A DNA stretch of 64,000 bases, taken from Zelopaecilomyces penicillatus. Taxonomy: Eukaryota; Ascomycota; Sordariomycetes; Hypocreales; Pseudodiploosporaceae. This document shows, piece after piece, positions 45,196 to 56,876 of the stretch. The stretch is from the NCBI GenBank assembly GCA_005765155.1, contig VCCP01000002.1, positions 4,588,001 to 4,652,000 of the forward strand, written 5' to 3'. Under the pieces are notes generated by a model. It was given only the letters and a program-made list of their open reading frames with translations. It was not told the DNA's origin and did no database searches. Every line of letters starts with the position of its first letter. Position 1 is the first letter of the stretch. The translations under genes were made by a program, and so were the position numbers.

Positions 45196-48100
45196 TCAAT
45201 CGCTGGCATTGTCATCATCGTCTGGGTTAACCCAGTCACCACCTGCATCGGAATCGTCATTGTCAGAGTGCCGTGCTCTGCCGCGCCGTCGCTTTGACCG
45301 ACGCGGTGGAGGTGGCGGCGGCAGCGTTGGCTTCGGATTGGTTGTTTTCGATTTGTTGGCTCCCCGCGGTGAGTGCGGCTCGCTCGCTCTAGGGTTTGCC
45401 TCATGTCGGTGATCTTCCAAAACGAAATCGCTGTTCTCAGCCGCATCATCCTCATCTTCATCGTCGCTCTCGTTCACGGGGGGAAAGAAGCTGGATGTAT
45501 GATGCGCCTGCTTGTCGTCGCCTTCCTCCTCTTCGTAGCCCTCCGGCAGGAACCCCCCTGCCATGTCCTCATCGTGAACTTCAGGCATCGTCGCCGGCTT
45601 GCTTGGGCCGCCATGGTGCCCAAATACTGATATGCTGTCGTCGACCTCTCCGTAGTCTTGCCGAATCCTCTCGATGATGCGCAACCCCATGAGGAATTTT
45701 CTCCATCTGCCCAGGGCACCCTTCCGCCGCTTCTCATCCTCCTTTCTCACCCTTTCGGCCTCGTCTTTCCCCAGCTCTTCCATTACTGTATTGTGATGCT
45801 CAGCCGCAATTACCACGCCTTGGATGACTGGAACTGCCATTCGATGACCAAATTCAAAGTCTACAACTGCTTCTGCATAATCGATTTGTAGCCGCTTGCA
45901 GACCTTCACAACCCCTTTGAAGGGGACATGTACAGCTCCTGGAGGGCACATGTGTTCCACAAACATGTCAATATTCCTAAGTAGAGAGCCAGTCAGCTGT
46001 AGTGCTCTTGATCATTGTAGTAAATCATAAGAAATGATTAAATAGGCGAGACATAAACACAGAGGTAAGAGGAAGAAGGGGTTCCTTACCCATACTCATT
46101 TTTAGGAATTATGCCGTCTTTGATCGGTGGTGGAATAATCCAATTGGTCTGCTCGTAGCTGAACAGTCCCTGAAGGACCTTTTCACCTGTTGTTGCCTCA
46201 ACCTCCAGAATCTCCCGCTTTCTATTTAGAGTTGCCGCACGATATGGGACTCTTTTTAATGGTTCCTCCCCGGGAAGGGGGGCTCGTCCTTGTTTGTGCC
46301 AAGTCTCTGCACTTTTGACCAAGAGCACATCAGTACGAAGATACACATTTTCTTCGTCAGCCTTGCTAGCTTTACCCTTATTCTTGAAAATCTTGACTGG
46401 CTTCGCGCCAGATCTAAGCGCTTCTTCTCTCTTAAGATGTCGCTCCAAGACAAATTCCTTGGACTGCTTATAATACTGTAAAGTTTCCTCACCCTCTTTA
46501 ACTTCTTTCTTTTCAGGTTTTGAGGGTTTTAGATCTGTAGATTGTTCTTTGTCGTCAGCTTCTGTCAGCGGATGAAGCTTGTTGCCACGTGTGTAGCCTG
46601 ACATTGCCGACTTGAACCAATCGTAATGTTCATATCGCTTGACTTTGCCGTGGTGATTGTAGACCGGAATCTTTTCAAGTGGTATCCTGACTCCCTTGGT
46701 TCTACCTGGGAAGATCTGGCGCTTAAGATATCTGATAGTAACATCTTTGGCTGTCCCATCCTGAGAATATCCAATAATATAGCACGTTACTTGCCTGGCC
46801 TTGTCCGCCTTGGCTCCTCGAGGCTCGAATGTCTCAGTGAGCTCCCGGTTTGTTGCAATTGTCCCTTTGATGATCGGCTCGACCGCAAGATATTTGCCAG
46901 TGACTGGAGACAGGATTTCAGTCCAATAATGGGGGTACTCAAGGTCCTTGTCAAATTTTGCTGAAGACGTTGACAGTTTTTTGGGAGTGACCTTGAGTTC
47001 GATGACAGATTCATCATCAGTGTCCTTATACTCAAGTTCCAAATCGTCTGAGACAGGCACAATGAAGGATTTGCTTGGAGCAACTAATCTCGTTGGGCGA
47101 GACGCTCTTGATGTTGTATTAGTATTTGCTGATTTGTCTAACTTCTGTGTCGCTTGTTCCTTCTTCGTTTTAGCTTTGACACCTTTGTCATTAGTTGAGC
47201 CTTTCTCGGACCCGTTAGTCTCCTCAGGGTCTGCGTCTTCCAACTTGGTCCAACCAAAGCCAAGTGGTTGCAAGCTAGCCACCATTCTGGCCTCAAGACC
47301 CAATCCCCGAAGCAGTGCAGTGAATAGATGTGACCCAACATCTCGGCTCCCTGCACAGTTGACTGCACATTGCCGGAACTCGTCCAACCCGCTTATGCGT
47401 TCGCCAAATCCCTCCTCGGCTGCATCCTCTTTGTGGGCTTTCGTGAGTCTATCCAACCGCTCTAGAGACATGTAACCCCACTTTCTTAGGCCACGAGCTT
47501 TACTTCGGAATCTCTGTTTCCACCAGGCGACTAAAGTTTGCATCAAGCGAAAAAGAGGATCACCATGGCTCATGTCAACAGCGCCATCTTCTACCCTGTT
47601 TGCAGAGAGGCCCCAGTCGCGAGATTCACGTTTTCTCGATGCAGACTTTTGACTCTGTTTTTTGTGTGTCTTGGGCGATGTTGGGGGCTTCACTAACCCG
47701 CTGTTTCGCCTCCACCGATCAACATCTTCCCATACCCTTGGCGGCAAATGGGAGAGCATAATAGCCTGAACCTCTTGGTCACAGAGCCAAGAGTTTCGTA
47801 TCGCGTTGTGCCAAAGCAGGCACATGACGTGGAGGCAGTGCGTGGCATTTCGCACCATTCGCTCCCGCTTTGACACCCCCTTTTTCAATCCAAACGGGTT
47901 TGTGAGAGAGATCCGAGTATCCCTGTTCAAAGTCAACTCTAAGTCGCCTGATATTACTGGAGCGTCTGCCGCAAGTGACAGAGGCGCAGCAACATCTTCA
48001 AATTGGAGGTCTTCGTCGTCGCTTGACGCATCAAGCTTTGGTCGCTTAGCCAAAGGTACATCCTCAAACTCTGCATCAGATAATGATGATAGGGAGCCAT

Positions 48101-48329
48101 CGCTGTCATCATCATCATCATCATCATCATCATTATTGAAATGATGCAGTGCAGGTCCTGACGTTTCCAAAGAGTGAGAGGTGGCCGCCGCATCAAGATC
48201 ATCATATAGCGTTGTCTTCCGATGATTTGAGCTGGACTTGGAGGGTTTCTGAATTTTACCCCTGACTCTTTGAGTCTCAATGCCTGGGGATGCTTCACGT
48301 AGACGCTTCCGCGGAACGTGGGGGGGCAT
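45196..48329 (-). CDS. RAD4: DNA damage recognition protein Rad4/XPC
   Basis: Exon 1 is 48329-46090 and exon 2 is 45976-45196 (113 bp intron); the product is 1006 aa. The N-terminus is acidic with a run of Asp encoded by a GAT microsatellite. A transglutaminase-like domain follows (about 160-400: GSHLFTALLRGLGLEARMV, HYWTEILSP). Then come the three beta-hairpin domains: BHD1 (KEFVLERHLKREEAL), BHD2 (NVYLRTDVLLVKSAETWHK) and BHD3 (LFSYEQTNWIIPPPIKDG across the splice to VEHMCPPGAVHVPFKG and YAEAVVDFEFGHRMAVPVI). It opens damaged duplex and starts global-genome nucleotide excision repair with Rad23. The C-terminal 200 residues are charged and disordered, with a polyproline run and an RRSKRRRGR nuclear signal. 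Confidence 0.95.
48106..48133. repeat. (TCA)n trinucleotide microsatellite in RAD4
   Basis: On the coding strand this is (GAT/TGA)n in the Asp frame, giving nine consecutive Asp residues. Length change would stay in frame. Confidence 0.9.
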
Positions 48330-48700
48330 CCTTATCTACTATGCAACGATGTGCATTACGGGCCGTTGATAGTCTACTAACGATTCCTCAAGGCGTCATT
48401 AGAAAGTGACGAAGGTTGGGCGGGATGCGTCATCGCATACGCGAGACTACACGAAACCACGTGATTGATCAGCACTTAAGCATCCTGTTGTCAGACCACA
48501 GCCACTTGCAGGAAAAGCTCAAGAATCCCAGTCTACGACAACATTTCATAATTACATCTAATATACGACTGAATGCTGAAGCAATTTCTGTAACAACAAT
48601 ATATAGGAAAATTTTATGTTGACCCGTTCCATCTACGCCGCGCCATGCCACCAGTAGTCCATATATATATACACCACCACGTAATTGAGGCAAGCAAACA
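48330..48700. other. Intergenic, 371 bp
   Basis: RAD4 promoter and CUZ1 3' flank; a TATATATATA run at 48660-48671. Nothing else. Confidence 0.65.
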
Positions 48701-49630
48701 TCAAGCCTCAATAAGGTCTGGGGGTGCACCAACGCCCCTCAACAACACGACTGTATTCCCACTCTGCAATGCTGAACCGACTTTTTCGTTGAATTCAAGA
48801 AGCCTCCCACCCTCCACGTGGAATACTCTCAACTTGTCCCTTTCATCTGAACTCTGATTGTTCATGTTTTGCACTTGTAGACTCCGTGCAGCCGCATCGA
48901 GTACTCTGCCTATGACCCAGTCCTTGGAGTAGAAAAACGCACCCTTTGGAAACTTGGCCTTGGTTGTCTCGGCTTCGGCTTCGACATACAGATATACTCG
49001 CTTCTCAACCGCTAGTTTATCGTCACCCTTGGCAGACTTTTTTAAGTTATTCACGGCAACTAGCCGTGCAGCTGCAGAGCTTGGCTTGGGTTTTGGGAGA
49101 ACGCGTTCTGCCTGCTCCTTTTTGGCAGCTCCCCAGGCGCGGAGTTTGTCAAAGGCAGATTTGGTTTTCTGTGCGACATCGATTTGCATTGGTCGACCCC
49201 CGATTGGTATGAGGTTCTTGCAGTCATGATCCTCTTTGAATCGGTGCTTCAGGCAGTAATCCCGATTGCAGGTCGAGCAGTGGACGCCGGGTGTCAATGA
49301 CGTCGCAACCAGAGTTGAACAGTCGGAAGATGCGCATGGTTTCTCTGAAATCTTATCTCGAAGGATTTTGCCTTGTCCGATAGACGGCTTTGACAGCTGT
49401 GCCTGTCGCTTCCGCTCAGCCCATGCTCCCGCTTTTGAACACTTATGTGCCGTCTCTGAACGGTGGTCTAGGCAGAACGTCTTGTTGCAGGACTGACAGT
49501 GAAAGGGAAGAAAGTCCAACTGGTTGCAGTACTCGTCTTGGCAATGTGTGCCGATCAAGCTGGCGTCGCCTCTACTCCCCATTTCGACGTAGCTAGTGTC
49601 TGGAGTATTGTGATTTGATTGCGAATCCAT
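48701..49630 (-). CDS. CUZ1: AN1 zinc-finger/UBL protein, Cuz1/ZFAND1-like
   Basis: Intronless, 309 aa. Two AN1 zinc fingers stand in tandem at about residues 28-65 (HCQDEYCNQLDFLPFHC, CLDHR, HKC) and 98-140 (PCASSDCSTLV, HCSTCNRDYCLKHR, HDC). The spacing and the QLDFLPF core match ZFAND1/Cuz1. After a basic linker, the C-terminal 100 residues form a ubiquitin-like domain (VYLYVEAEAETTKAKFPKG, FYSKDWVIGRVLD). In yeast and human, Cuz1/ZFAND1 bridges Cdc48/p97 and the proteasome and is needed under arsenite stress. The start at GAATCCAT (ATG 49630) gives MDSQSNHN; upstream is leader. It is tandem with RAD4, both on minus. Confidence 0.88.
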   Translation of the reverse strand: MDSQSNHNTPDTSYVEMGSRGDASLIGTHCQDEYCNQLDFLPFHCQSCNKTFCLDHRSETAHKCSKAGAWAERKRQAQLSKPSIGQGKILRDKISEKPCASSDCSTLVATSLTPGVHCSTCNRDYCLKHRFKEDHDCKNLIPIGGRPMQIDVAQKTKSAFDKLRAWGAAKKEQAERVLPKPKPSSAAARLVAVNNLKKSAKGDDKLAVEKRVYLYVEAEAETTKAKFPKGAFFYSKDWVIGRVLDAAARSLQVQNMNNQSSDERDKLRVFHVEGGRLLEFNEKVGSALQSGNTVVLLRGVGAPPDLIEA

Positions 49631-50284
49631 ATTGGCAGGGGCTATTGCTTTGATATAGGTATAAATTCTTCCCGCAAGTCTCTAGGCAGAGGAGGTTTCG
49701 TCACAACAGCGAGGCTAGCTGTAGGCGCGTGAGCTGACCAAGGTGGCACGGAATACTCTGGAAGCGCCTACGACCAACCCGCGGACGAAAGCTCGTTGTC
49801 CCGGGACAAAAGGTTCCTCAAGCCTCAGCAGGATCCAAATGCAAGCAAGTAGTTTGTAGGAAGAGATGTCAGCGACTATGAAGGGCCAATAGTATGTATG
49901 TCTAAGAAGTCGACGATGGAATTCCCCTTAATAAGTCACCGTCTGGAGCTATCTATCCTTGCAGCGGGACAGGCCCTCATAAATACAGCTTCCACCAACA
50001 ACCGCGGGGTTATGTGGCAGCCCCAAGGCCCCACTACAGGCACCGAACCAGTGTAGAGCCGCAATGTAAACTCTTCCTTACAAAACAGATATTGTCGCGT
50101 TTGTCTAGACATTAAGGGATATTTTCATCTATCTGAGCTAGGGTACATAAATTATGGTCTAGATGTGCGGAAAGAGCATGCCGCATAAATTCAAGAGTTG
50201 AGCTTTTAGTATTATACGAAGATATATCCCTTCCTTACTTGTACTTTCTTCACCTAGGTAGGTAGGTAAGGTAGGTAGGTAGTT
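49631..50284. other. Intergenic, 654 bp
   Basis: CUZ1 promoter and MTP18 3' flank. It contains the (GGTA)n repeat; no gene seen. Confidence 0.65.
50255..50282. repeat. (GGTA)n tetranucleotide repeat
   Basis: Imperfect TAGGTAGG repeat directly abutting the MTP18 stop codon, interrupted once. Confidence 0.9.
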
Positions 50285-51192
50285 CTACTCTTTCTTCGTC
50301 TTGGGGAGCTTATTCAGTAGATCCTCTCTTCCAGTCGCTGGCGAATCACCCACATACTCCTTTCCGCCAAAGGTCTCGAATCCTCGGTGGAATATCCATT
50401 CCACAGCATTCTCCACAGGCTTGTCGAAAAGTGCTGGTAAGAAGGGCACGACAGCTAATCCCAGCCCGATAGGCCCCCATGTCCGTACCCGCGGGTTCTT
50501 CGTGTTCTTCAAAGCCTGGCCAGAATATCGCACCACACTGTGAATTGTGAATGCCGGCAATCCCATACTTGCCACGCTCTGAAAGATTCCTCTTTGAACC
50601 ATCACAGTGCGCCAATCTTCCAAGGGAGGCACCGCACCCGGCTCGACTTTAGCCTCTCCAGGTGTTGAGAGTCCTGTCACTTTTTGTTGGTGAGGAGTCA
50701 ACTGCAACTGAGGATTTAGGATGCGTTGATTGTGCCAATATGCCCGATATCCCTCATGGGAGACATCACCCAGAATGTAGATCCAGGAAATACCATATGC
50801 CGCTCGGACAAGATTTGGATGCGCAACAGGGCGAAAAGATTCTCCGATATCAGAAGTGTAGGCGACATATCGATGGGCCGATGATAGAATGGTACGAAAT
50901 CTCGTGGCATAGGCAGCATATCGAACATTGCTTTCCGTGGAATCGGGCGCACTATAAATCTGTCAGCCGATGGTGTTAATCAGTGAACACAAGCAATGGG
51001 AACTAACAGTCCATCAACTATGTTATCGAAGAAGCTTCCGTCATCATCGGCCTTGTCGACAATCTTTTGCAACCCCTTTGGAAGTTTTTCGGCATGGGGG
51101 AGCTTGTCAGGATCGAATTTCGCTGGCGAAGAGGTCGTGGCGTTGGTGGGCTGATCGGGCTTCGGCTCCTGTGACTTTCCCCACCACGGCAT
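50285..51192 (-). CDS. mtp18: Mitochondrial fission process protein 1 (MTP18/MTFP1 homologue)
   Basis: Exon 1 is 51192-51008 and exon 2 is 50951-50285; the 56 bp intron has a GTTAGT donor and TATAG acceptor. The product is 283 aa. The join gives DNIVDGLAPDSTESNVRYAAY. After a short Pro/Lys-rich N-terminus comes the MTP18 domain: RYVAYTSDIGESFRPVAHP, RAAYGISWIYILGD, then a partner half with QSVASMGLPAFTIHSVVRYS and GPIGLGLAVVPFLPALFDKPVENAVEW. These supply three to four inner-membrane helices. In animals the protein sits in the mitochondrial inner membrane and promotes fission and energy-coupling control. The fungal role is inferred. It diverges from ATP19. Confidence 0.88.
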
Positions 51193-51599
51193 TATGATTG
51201 AATTATCTGCTGATGCAGTAGAACAAAAAAGCGAATCCTCAAAGATGCGATGCTATTACTTCAATGCCAGAGAGGGCAAAGGTGAAATAAGGTGTAGCAG
51301 ACGGTTTTACAGACTGCGCATCGGAGACAGCTGGAGTGTCATGTATAATAGTGATAGCCCAGTGACGTCGGCTAGGCAGTCCAGTGATAGCGCTATCAGA
51401 GTGTTGGGTGGCAAGAGCAGTAATAGCTGACGACCCAGCCGAGTTATAACCGACTGCATGGACGCCAATCGGCCTGCAATTCCAGGCACAAGCACTTTGC
51501 GATTTTGGAGCAGCTCGGCAAACAACCATCGACGACGACCCATCCTCAACATCAACGCTCCATTCACCAATTACCCCCGTTCACCTACCAAAGTTTAAG
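51193..51599. promoter_or_regulatory. Divergent promoter MTP18 / ATP19
   Basis: 407 bp between two ATGs of nuclear genes for mitochondrial inner-membrane proteins. No TATA box. The right half is C/T-rich, as in constitutive fungal promoters. Confidence 0.55.
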
Positions 51600-51929
51600 A
51601 TGGCTGGCGTCGCTACCTACACCATTGCTGGTCGACAGATCGGCGGCCACTACGTATGTATCCACTCGTGGCATCATCGCACCAGAAACAGGCACTGACT
51701 TTTGAATGCAGCTCGCCATGGGCTGGTTGGCTACTATGTTTGGCGGTGTTTACCTGGCTACCTCCGGTCCCAAGAAGCCTGCTTCCGCTGCTACGACCCC
51801 TCCCCTCAATGCCTCAAGCTCTGATGAGGCCGATTTCATCAAGTGCGTCAATTCCATCCGATATCAAGCCGCGAGCCTTCACTAACTCGCAACAGGAAGT
51901 TTATGGAGGAGCAGGAGAAGAAGAACTAG
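51600..51929 (+). CDS. ATP19: F1Fo ATP synthase subunit k (Atp19)
   Basis: Exons 51600-51653, 51712-51842 and 51896-51929 give 72 aa. The N-terminus YTIAGRQIGGHYLAMGWLAT is diagnostic. One membrane helix (about 19-37) is followed by GPKKPA and TPPLNASSSDEADFIKKFMEEQEKKN. Subunit k is a small inner-membrane protein at the ATP synthase dimer interface. It supports dimer stability and cristae shape, with no role in catalysis. Introns are 58 and 53 bp with CTAACTC-type branch signals. Start context AAGATGG is good. The size is as in other filamentous fungi. Confidence 0.94.
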
Positions 51930-53416
51930 ATTGTGGATCTGGTTCAAAGCGCCGACATCAGCATACGACGCGATGTATATATAATCAGGCTTGGAACGGA
52001 GGTGAAGGGACTTGCAATAGAGCACAGAGAACTCACCCAGAAAACGTGCTAGAAATGTTGATGAATGCGCCAATTCTGAAGCATTGCGCTGTATCGGCAT
52101 TGAAAGCTCGTCAATTGACAATATACAATACGTTTATTACCTTTTTTATTGCTCTATTAACCTCCAGTCGAGATACAGTTACGGCATCCATGGCCTAATC
52201 CGTCTGGGAAAAAAGGATCTGAGGGATATACATATTCTAACAGCACACACTTTATGCGGTTCAGATATTATCTCCCTATACAACGCGTGAGTTAAAAGCC
52301 AATATTTAGCTACACCAACCTAGCATGTCGCGACTCAGTTTGTGCATCTGTCGAGATCCCGATCGTATCTCCATGAAATGATTCGCACCGCACCTCGAGC
52401 ACTCCAGCCCGGAGTCTGACACAGCATTCACAACCCAGAGTGCAATGTGAATGTGAGCCTTTAAGATTGACTCTAAGTTGCAAGTTGCATGTAACGTCGC
52501 GATTCAGCTTGTTGGTTCACAAAATAATTGATGTATTGCTTTCCTCATTTACCAAAGTCTCAAGGACTTTGTTTAATGTGCGAAAGACCATGTGGTTCCA
52601 GTACATACAAGTCTTTTGAATCCATGTAACACCTCAATAAGAACCTCACAAATAGTCGGGGAGGCTTAGTTCTCGCAGTCGAATTCCTCTCCCCAATAGC
52701 ATCTCTTTCTGGAGATTCGTCACAGGCACGGAGTGAACTGATAACTACGATATTGGCGTGGTATGCGCGCCATTACAGTGGCTATTGCAGCGGTAATTTA
52801 AAAATTATGACATGCCGTCAATTAACCCTCTTCTCGAGTACGGAATACAGCCTGACGGGCAAAATAATAACCCCGTAATAAATGATCGTCACAACATTGG
52901 CTATGTATGGCTACCTGAGTTCAGGTTGAAGTAGACAGGCCACTTGCACTAAAGTTGAGAGGGTTATAAGCATACCTGGAGCTGCCAGACACGCCAACCG
53001 TTATGTGGGTTCTACTGTTCTGGGCAAATGTAGCTAACAAGTGTCTCCAACAGATGACTGGCCACCCCAATCGCATAAAAGCAAAACGAGGCCACAGCGA
53101 TGCGAACAAGAATAACGCCTCTTCAAGCACCATAAAACGCCCTGATAGATAAATCATTGTAACTTTTAAAGCCCCTGGAACAATCAGCAAAGCATGCTGT
53201 CTTTGCGTGTGCTTCAAACAGCATGATGTACTGTACAAGAGTAGTACATATCACGTGCACAAGTGCGATCGTGGCTGGCGGAAAACCCTTCCCGACCCCC
53301 GCCATTTCATATTTTGGCAAATGCATCATCTCCCTTAATCGAAACAATCCCATACTCAGCTTCGGATACAACGATTGCAATCTCAACGCGCCCAAAAATT
53401 CATGGTGATATTTGGC
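51930..53416. other. 1.5 kb intergenic region
   Basis: ATP19 3' flank and promoter of the Abp1-like gene. It is AT-rich in parts (52080-52150, 52790-52880). No recognisable gene or repeat. Confidence 0.6.
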
Positions 53417-54538
53417 ATGTCTACTGCCACCACGGACCCGGCGTTGGTACCGGCCGACACCACTGAAATCATCTCCGAAACATCGGGGCCGAAAGAGCGA
53501 CACTCGTTGACGCTCGATCAGCGACGCGCATTGCGACGATGGGCCAACAGCCAGACTATTCGCCCATCACATAAAGCCTGCATCGAATGGTTCTACGCCC
53601 AGTACGGCCAGCAAATCAGTCAGTCGACCGTTTCGCACTCGCTATCTCCCAAGTACTCTCGCCTCGACGGCGACAATCCCCAGCTATCAGGATCGCGCCT
53701 TCGCTTCGGCAACTGGCCTGATGTTGAGAAGCTCGTTCTTTTATGGTACCAACAAGTGCAAGCATCCGGGCGTCAACCAACCAACGAAGAGCTAGGCGAG
53801 AAGGCAAAATCCATCTTTAGCCAGCTCCCACGGTACAAGGAAGAAAACCCGCCAGAATTTTCTCCGGGATGGATCCATCGATTCAAGAAGAGATACGGAC
53901 TTTTGATTAGAAGACAAAGACGCCATGGCGAAGGTGGAATGAATCCTGCCGATGATATAGAATACCTTGCGGATTGTGTTCCCCGCTTCATGGCCATCGC
54001 CACGGACACAAGCCCTGCCGCAATAAGAGAGCAAGTGCTTCGTGTCGTGGGCGTCGAATCCAGCCTCAACACGTGTGCTTTGGTTCGAGACGAAATTTTA
54101 CGTAGGATAGCCAATGCACATGCTGCATCCCTAACACCTATCCCTATGGAGTCAATTCCACCACAGCCGGAGCAACACATGTACGCAGAAGATGACCCTG
54201 AGGTGGTCCTACAAAATGCACTTCGGCAGCTTCAACAAGAAGAGCAGGCAGCAGAGGAACAAGCCGCTGCTGTACGTGAGGAACGAGAACGCGCCGAAAA
54301 AGTCGGGCTGCTTCAGCATCAAGGACTTACTATGACTCCTGGCGGCCGAGCGACAGAAACACGCTATACAACACCTGGACAGGATATGCCGCCAGATCTG
54401 ACCCTTACCCCAATACACCAAGATGTGCCAATATCTACTCATGACAGACCTTTGCGGTGCCCATTTTGTGTCAATCAACGTATGCTACGCAGCATTAAAG
54501 AAGCTGTGGAACATATGTCAACTCACGTGGTAGTCTGA
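53417..54538 (+). CDS. Abp1/CENP-B-type DNA-binding protein without transposase domain, with C-terminal zinc finger
   Basis: Intronless, 373 aa from ATG 53417 (an in-frame ATG at 53402 would add five residues). Residues about 25-85 form an ARS-binding-protein-1 N-terminal helix-turn-helix (SLTLDQRRALRRWANSQ, HKACIEWFYAQYG, STVSHSLS). Residues about 100-170 form a Tc5/CENP-B-type helix-turn-helix (VEKLVLLWYQQVQASGRQPT, FSPGWIHRFKKRYGL). A helical region with a coiled coil follows (QQEEQAAEEQAAAVREER). A single C-terminal CxxC plus HxxxH finger closes it (CPFC, HMSTH). Related proteins derive from pogo-type transposases and bind centromeres or origins. The DDE nuclease is absent, so this looks like a domesticated DNA-binding half. 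No terminal inverted repeats are seen around it. Confidence 0.8.
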   Translation: MSTATTDPALVPADTTEIISETSGPKERHSLTLDQRRALRRWANSQTIRPSHKACIEWFYAQYGQQISQSTVSHSLSPKYSRLDGDNPQLSGSRLRFGNWPDVEKLVLLWYQQVQASGRQPTNEELGEKAKSIFSQLPRYKEENPPEFSPGWIHRFKKRYGLLIRRQRRHGEGGMNPADDIEYLADCVPRFMAIATDTSPAAIREQVLRVVGVESSLNTCALVRDEILRRIANAHAASLTPIPMESIPPQPEQHMYAEDDPEVVLQNALRQLQQEEQAAEEQAAAVREERERAEKVGLLQHQGLTMTPGGRATETRYTTPGQDMPPDLTLTPIHQDVPISTHDRPLRCPFCVNQRMLRSIKEAVEHMSTHVVV

Positions 54539-54873
54539 TTTTGTTTTATGAGTTTAATTTTTTATGACATGACTATATGAGGCTAGGGGTCTTTGAACAC
54601 TTTGTGTGTTGTTTGTTTGTGATTTTGCGACTGGGCTGGCAAAAGCTAAATGCATGGAGTTAATTAGGAGATGGCTACTGGAGTTTGGGTTATTGTGACC
54701 AGGTACTTGATACCTACTCGGAGAGTTACGAGAGCCAAGCCAAAATTTCAAATGAATTCAAGTTATAATGGGGTCGTCATTCGACAACAATTGTTTCCAA
54801 GTCTCTCATTCTATAATCTCGATGGATGTTACTATTTAAAAATCTTTACTCGGGCGTCGCTGCGAATTCGAAG
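54539..54873. other. Convergent intergenic, 335 bp
   Basis: 3' flanks of the Abp1-like gene and VPS36. AT-rich; nothing recognised. Confidence 0.7.
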
Positions 54874-56876
54874 TTACATCAGACCGCTTTCTATTAAGCG
54901 TTTCACAATATCATCCGTTTCACCTTTATCCTCGCGCGTCCGCGGCGAGGCGGAACCTATATGATTCTCCCAAAACTTGAGACCTTCAAGACCTTCCTCA
55001 CGACACAGAGCCCCTTGCTCCTCCGCCATGAGTAGCTCTTCCTCTGCGACACCAAGACTCCAGCCGAACCTTTCAGCAGCTTCTTGTGCTGTGACACCTT
55101 GGCCAAACTCGCGCCAGTCCCATGGAACGTTGAATTCTGGAGGGAATTCATGGAGGTCCTGAAGCCATGTCAGAAGGGATTTGATGGTTATGTCATCTGT
55201 GCGGTCGCGAGATTGAACCACCATAACTCCACTGCGGAATGTTCTCAGCCGCACTGGAAGTTTGAGGCTCTCCCACAACCGCGCAGCTTTTTCAAAATCC
55301 AAGGGACTGACGAGTTCCACACCACCGCGGGCCCTGTTGAACATGGCCCATAAGTCCACTAGTGTGAGGATACCGCCAGCCCTTTTAAGAACCCCTCTCG
55401 AGTCGTCAGTAAGAAACTCGGCAAGATTTCGTGACAGCTCAGAAAGATACAATGATTCCGAACCACCCCCTCCAACAATATCCTTGGTTGTGATTAGCCC
55501 AAGTTGACTCGCTGACTCAGCTAATAGAGCGTTGTCCTCTGATGAGGCATCACCACTGCCTCCGTTGTTTTGACGGGCAAACCGCTCTGCTAATGCTATC
55601 ACTTCCTTGGCGGAAGCCATTAGTGCTTCCAGATCTTCAAATGCACTGCCTATCAAAATCTCATTATTTTTTCGCATGTTCAGACCACGCTGTTCAAGTC
55701 CAGCAATACCTGCTGTCTTTGCCCTAGCTCGAGTCGTAGTTGTTGATGCTCCACCAGATGGGCCGTTATCGAGCTGGCGATGTGTCTTTGGCGCAGGCGG
55801 GGCGTTATGAAGAAGCCATTTCCGTTGTGTCATCGACCCTTTCAATCGTTCGTAAAAAATCTTTTCTCCACCACCACGGAATGAAATCTTGATGTTATCG
55901 GAAATCTCAACACTATTCTGGCCTAACTTGCCAGGGGTTGTGTCTTTGACGGGAACGGCTGTTTGCATACTGGCACTGTCTGGTACTGGATTGTGCGTCA
56001 TGGATGGTGAACCACTCTGAGAATGTAGAGGGGCTCCACACATCTCACAAGACAGCATTGATGGATGATTCGAGAATGTGCATCGCGGGCATGGGAACGT
56101 GGAGGCGGAGCCTGTCTGATTTGATGCCTCATTTCTCAAGTTTTCGCTAGGCCGTGGAGATTGGCTATTTGCTATTTGCAACGCGGGGACCCCTTTTGAC
56201 GATGCAGAGTACCCAGGGGCTTGGTTGATAGCTGAAGTTGACAAGGGCAAGGGTCGACTGCTGGCATTGCTTATAGCCGCTTTGAGAACATGAGACAGCG
56301 TTGGCTTGATCCCGCAAGCAAGGCAAGGCGGCAGCGGAGTGTGTGCATTGGCAGCCATAGGATCGAAATTGGAAGGGACCGGGTTGGAGAAACTGCAAAT
56401 GATGCAAACCCATGTAGCTGTGCTTTGCTCAGGAGGCGGTCTGAATGCGCCATCAACCAGTGCGGGTGATGACGAGCCACTGCGAGTTGGACTTTCGGCA
56501 TTCGAAACGACACGGTTATGTAGTGCGGAGCGTTTGAAGGGTTTAGGAATCATGGTGATCTTGGGGGAAGATTTCAAAAAGCCCGCGTAGAACTCATATC
56601 GGTCCACATCCTTAAGGTTGAGAGCCACTGAGTTTTTCCTTGGCTCGTCTTTATCAACATAGCATAACCGATGAGACGTCAAGTAAACTTGGCCATTCTG
56701 CTGGCTTGGAAGCTTGAGCTTCCTGTATCTAGCGTTAACGCAAATCATTCCGCAGGCAGTCATAGAGCAACTTACCCCTCATACAGACCGACATTGTCCT
56801 GGACAAATAGAAGCACCTCGTCCGGCAGATAAGATGGCCGTAAAGCAGTGGTCAAGTCAATGTGTTTTAGAAACAT
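54874..56876 (-). CDS. VPS36: ESCRT-II subunit Vps36
   Basis: Exon 1 is 56876-56776 and exon 2 is 56722-54874, with a 53 bp intron (GTAAGT, TACAG). The join rebuilds NVGLYEGKLKLPSQQNGQVYLTSHR; the product is 649 aa. The N-terminal GLUE (split PH) domain is interrupted by two zinc fingers of the NZF type: the first, TWVCIICSF...PCLAC, with a longer loop, and the second, FPCPRCTFSNHPSMLSCEMC. The two-finger insertion resembles yeast Vps36. GLUE resumes with ISFRGGGEKIFYERLKGS. The C-terminal winged helices begin near SLYLSELSRNLAEFL and end with WREFGQGVTAQEAAERFGWS and a lone acidic tail. It binds PI3P, ubiquitin and Vps28 and nucleates ESCRT-III. The start gives MFLKHIDLTTALRPSYLP, as expected for the family. 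Confidence 0.95.

Noticed and set aside
51656..52198. 180-codon frame overlapping ATP19
   Set aside because: Reads through ATP19 introns in the wrong frame; the spliced subunit k is unambiguous.
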